NCBI GenBank assembly: GCA_030916555.1
Contig: JAUPWK010000026.1
Span: 1 to 8,700 of the forward strand
Length of the DNA: 8,700 nt
Reading direction: 5' to 3'
Source: Patescibacteria group bacterium
GTDB lineage: Bacteria > Patescibacteriota > Patescibacteriia > UBA9934
Positions 7,552-8,700 of this stretch are shown here, piece by piece (within the stretch, counting starts at the first letter, position 1; every line of letters starts with the position of its first letter). The notes beneath the pieces are model-generated. The model had not been told where the DNA came from, ran no database searches, and saw nothing but the letters and a program-made list of their open reading frames with translations. Made by a program: the position numbers and the translations under genes.

Positions 7552-8382
7552 ATGACCAATCGGGTTGCCAGCATTGTTGGAATAATTGGGGTGGTTGTAT
7601 TTTTGGTATTCAGCAGCGTGCACTTTGATTCAGCAGTGAAAATTTGGGTTTTCGACATCGGTCAAGGTGATGCGATTTTTATCGATGGACCTGAGAAACA
7701 GATATTAATTGACGGTGGGCCGGACGCACTTGTACTTGAGCGTTTGTCGTCAGTTATGCCGTGGTGGGATCGTTCAATCGACATGGTATTGAATACGCAT
7801 CCACATGCCGATCATTTAGTTGGGCTACTGCCGGTACTTGAGCGATACAAGGTTGATGAAGTGTTTGATGCAGGGGAGGGATACAACACCCCGGAGTTTC
7901 AGGAGTATGTGAAGCTTGCTGGGGAGAGACGGGAGATTATTGCAGCCGGTGACGTGATTGATCTTGGTGGGGGAGCGACGCTTACAGCGCTCTGGCCGTC
8001 AGAACCGTATCACGATGTTTTGCTTAATGATCCAAATGATGGATCGCTCGTTGAACTCTTTCAGTACGGTGAAAAAACGATGCTGCTTACTGGAGATGCT
8101 GGTATCGCTGAAGAGAATGGGTGGGATGTCGGGGATATTGATATTTTGAAAGTGGGCCATCATGGTAGCGATACCTCGACTTCTCAAGAGTTCGTTGATC
8201 GCACGACACCTGAAGTAGCGATTATCTCGCTCGGTCAAGATAACGACTACGGCCATCCGAGTAGTTTTGTGTTAGATCGTTTACTTCGATCCGGTGCAGC
8301 TGTGTATCGAACCGATGAGCATGGTTCAGTAAGGATAAAAATATTGGGAGACGAATATTTTATAAAAACTTTTGCCTTTTAA
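7552..8382 (+). CDS. ComEC-type metallo-beta-lactamase-fold hydrolase, membrane-anchored
   Basis: This 276-residue protein corresponds to the C-terminal MBL domain of classical ComEC, believed to be the nuclease that degrades the non-transported DNA strand. One N-terminal helix (about 6-24) should anchor it beside the channel. The fold starts with VFDIGQGDA (33-41) and DGG (54-56). The metal site HPHADH is at 83-88 (H83, H85, D87, H88), followed by NDGSLV (162-167), LTGD with D182, and GHHGS with H203-H204, matching ComEC-family MBL proteins rather than beta-lactamases. It begins 1 base after the comEC stop, so the two genes are surely one operon and probably translationally coupled, since ATG 7552 has no Shine-Dalgarno. 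A strong hairpin follows 6 bases after the stop. A related competence-independent hydrolase is possible, but adjacency makes the split-ComEC reading strongest. Confidence 0.92.
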   Translation: MTNRVASIVGIIGVVVFLVFSSVHFDSAVKIWVFDIGQGDAIFIDGPEKQILIDGGPDALVLERLSSVMPWWDRSIDMVLNTHPHADHLVGLLPVLERYKVDEVFDAGEGYNTPEFQEYVKLAGERREIIAAGDVIDLGGGATLTALWPSEPYHDVLLNDPNDGSLVELFQYGEKTMLLTGDAGIAEENGWDVGDIDILKVGHHGSDTSTSQEFVDRTTPEVAIISLGQDNDYGHPSSFVLDRLLRSGAAVYRTDEHGSVRIKILGDEYFIKTFAF

Positions 8383-8388
8383 ACGACG

Positions 8389-8419
8389 TCACCCGATCTC
8401 GCGAGACGAGATCGGGTGA
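8389..8419. terminator. Strong hairpin between converging genes, possible bidirectional terminator
   Basis: TCACCCGATCTC (8389-8400) pairs perfectly with GAGATCGGGTGA (8408-8419). An inner G-C pair extends the stem to 13 bp around the loop CGAGA. It sits 6 bases after the MBL stop and 7 bases before the stop of the opposing gene, where a shared terminator is expected. Neither side has a clear T-tract: the plus side continues GGAGCGATTATTCCC and the minus side CGTCGTTTAAAAGG. It may therefore act as an RNA-stabilising or L-shaped terminator. Confidence 0.6.
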
Positions 8420-8426
8420 GGAGCGA

Positions 8427-8700
8427 TTATTCCCGAAACGCATGACACTGAATGTGCGGGCTCCGGGAGTAGTCCGGTATGGAGAGGTCGGGCGCGAGCT
8501 GTCGCAGCTGGTTCTCTAGATGCGCGACCGTCTTAGCACTTACCAGGTAGGTGACGGTATCGGCCGCGATGGTTTGGTCCAGTTGGGCAAGCTCGAGGAG
8601 CTCGTCGGTTATCACGCGTGCGACCGCCTGTTGGCCGGTGTCAGTCAGTCTTTCCAGCCGCCGGATAGCTGCCTCCCGTCGGGAGTACTCGCGATTGGAG
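8427..8700 (-). CDS. Partial gene, C-terminal 90 residues of an unrecognised protein
   Basis: The frame ending at TAA (8429-8427) stays open to the right edge of the window, so the true start lies outside; GTG 8615 is an internal valine codon or at best an alternative start. The visible 90 or more residues are hydrophilic and predicted helical by eye, rich in Arg, Glu, Leu and Ala (for example RRLERLTDTGQQAVARV), and end in PHIQCHAFRE. There is no membrane segment and I recognise no motif. G+C over 8461-8700 is about 62% by hand count and third codon positions are strongly G/C, which supports coding on this strand but differs from every upstream gene. It converges on the comEC operon and shares the hairpin at 8389-8419. 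Function unknown. Confidence 0.6.
   Translation of the reverse strand, partial: SNREYSRREAAIRRLERLTDTGQQAVARVITDELLELAQLDQTIAADTVTYLVSAKTVAHLENQLRQLAPDLSIPDYSRSPHIQCHAFRE

Overview
The window is a bacterial chromosomal segment with ordinary gene density and the standard code (TGA is used as a stop). It carries six gene loci; the first is frameshifted and the last runs off the right edge. The first 18 bases are identical to the 3' end of the Illumina TruSeq read-1 adapter, so the window most likely starts at the raw end of an assembled contig, where about 60 bases of native DNA remain before the first gene. Short gene spacing, weak or absent Shine-Dalgarno sequences, a kinase H-box of the SVASHQLRTPL type and a ComEC split into two adjacent genes together suggest a Candidatus Patescibacteria (CPR) genome. 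That placement is an inference; no marker seen here is decisive.

Layout. (1) 78-2764, plus strand: a CHASE4-HAMP-PAS histidine kinase followed after 9 bases by a single-domain receiver, together a two-component pair. The kinase reading frame breaks inside the ATPase domain, at or near an A6 run. (2) 2761-3609, minus strand: an exported or membrane-anchored protein of unknown family with a long acidic, proline-rich linker; its 3' end overlaps the receiver gene tail to tail by 4 bases. (3) 3610-3705: a divergent intergenic region holding a candidate leuS promoter. (4) 3706-6054: leuS, a complete bacterial leucyl-tRNA synthetase with a shortened editing insertion and no leucine-specific insertion. 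(5) 6147-8382: the membrane-channel half of ComEC, then after 1 base the metallo-beta-lactamase half as a separate membrane-anchored protein. Together they would form the inner-membrane DNA-uptake channel and its associated nuclease-like domain. A perfect 13-bp inverted repeat lies just inside the comEC start. (6) 8389-8419: a strong GC-rich hairpin between converging genes. (7) 8427-8700: the 3' part of an unrecognised minus-strand gene in DNA of about 62% G+C, against 40-47% in two sampled lines of the preceding gene.

No clearly new biological system is visible. The points most worth a second look are the kinase frame break at an in-phase slippery-type heptamer, the inverted repeat at the comEC start, the compositional break at the right end and the unknown exported protein. 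No intergenic stretch exceeds 300 bases, and I saw no CRISPR array, rRNA, tRNA or insertion sequence.
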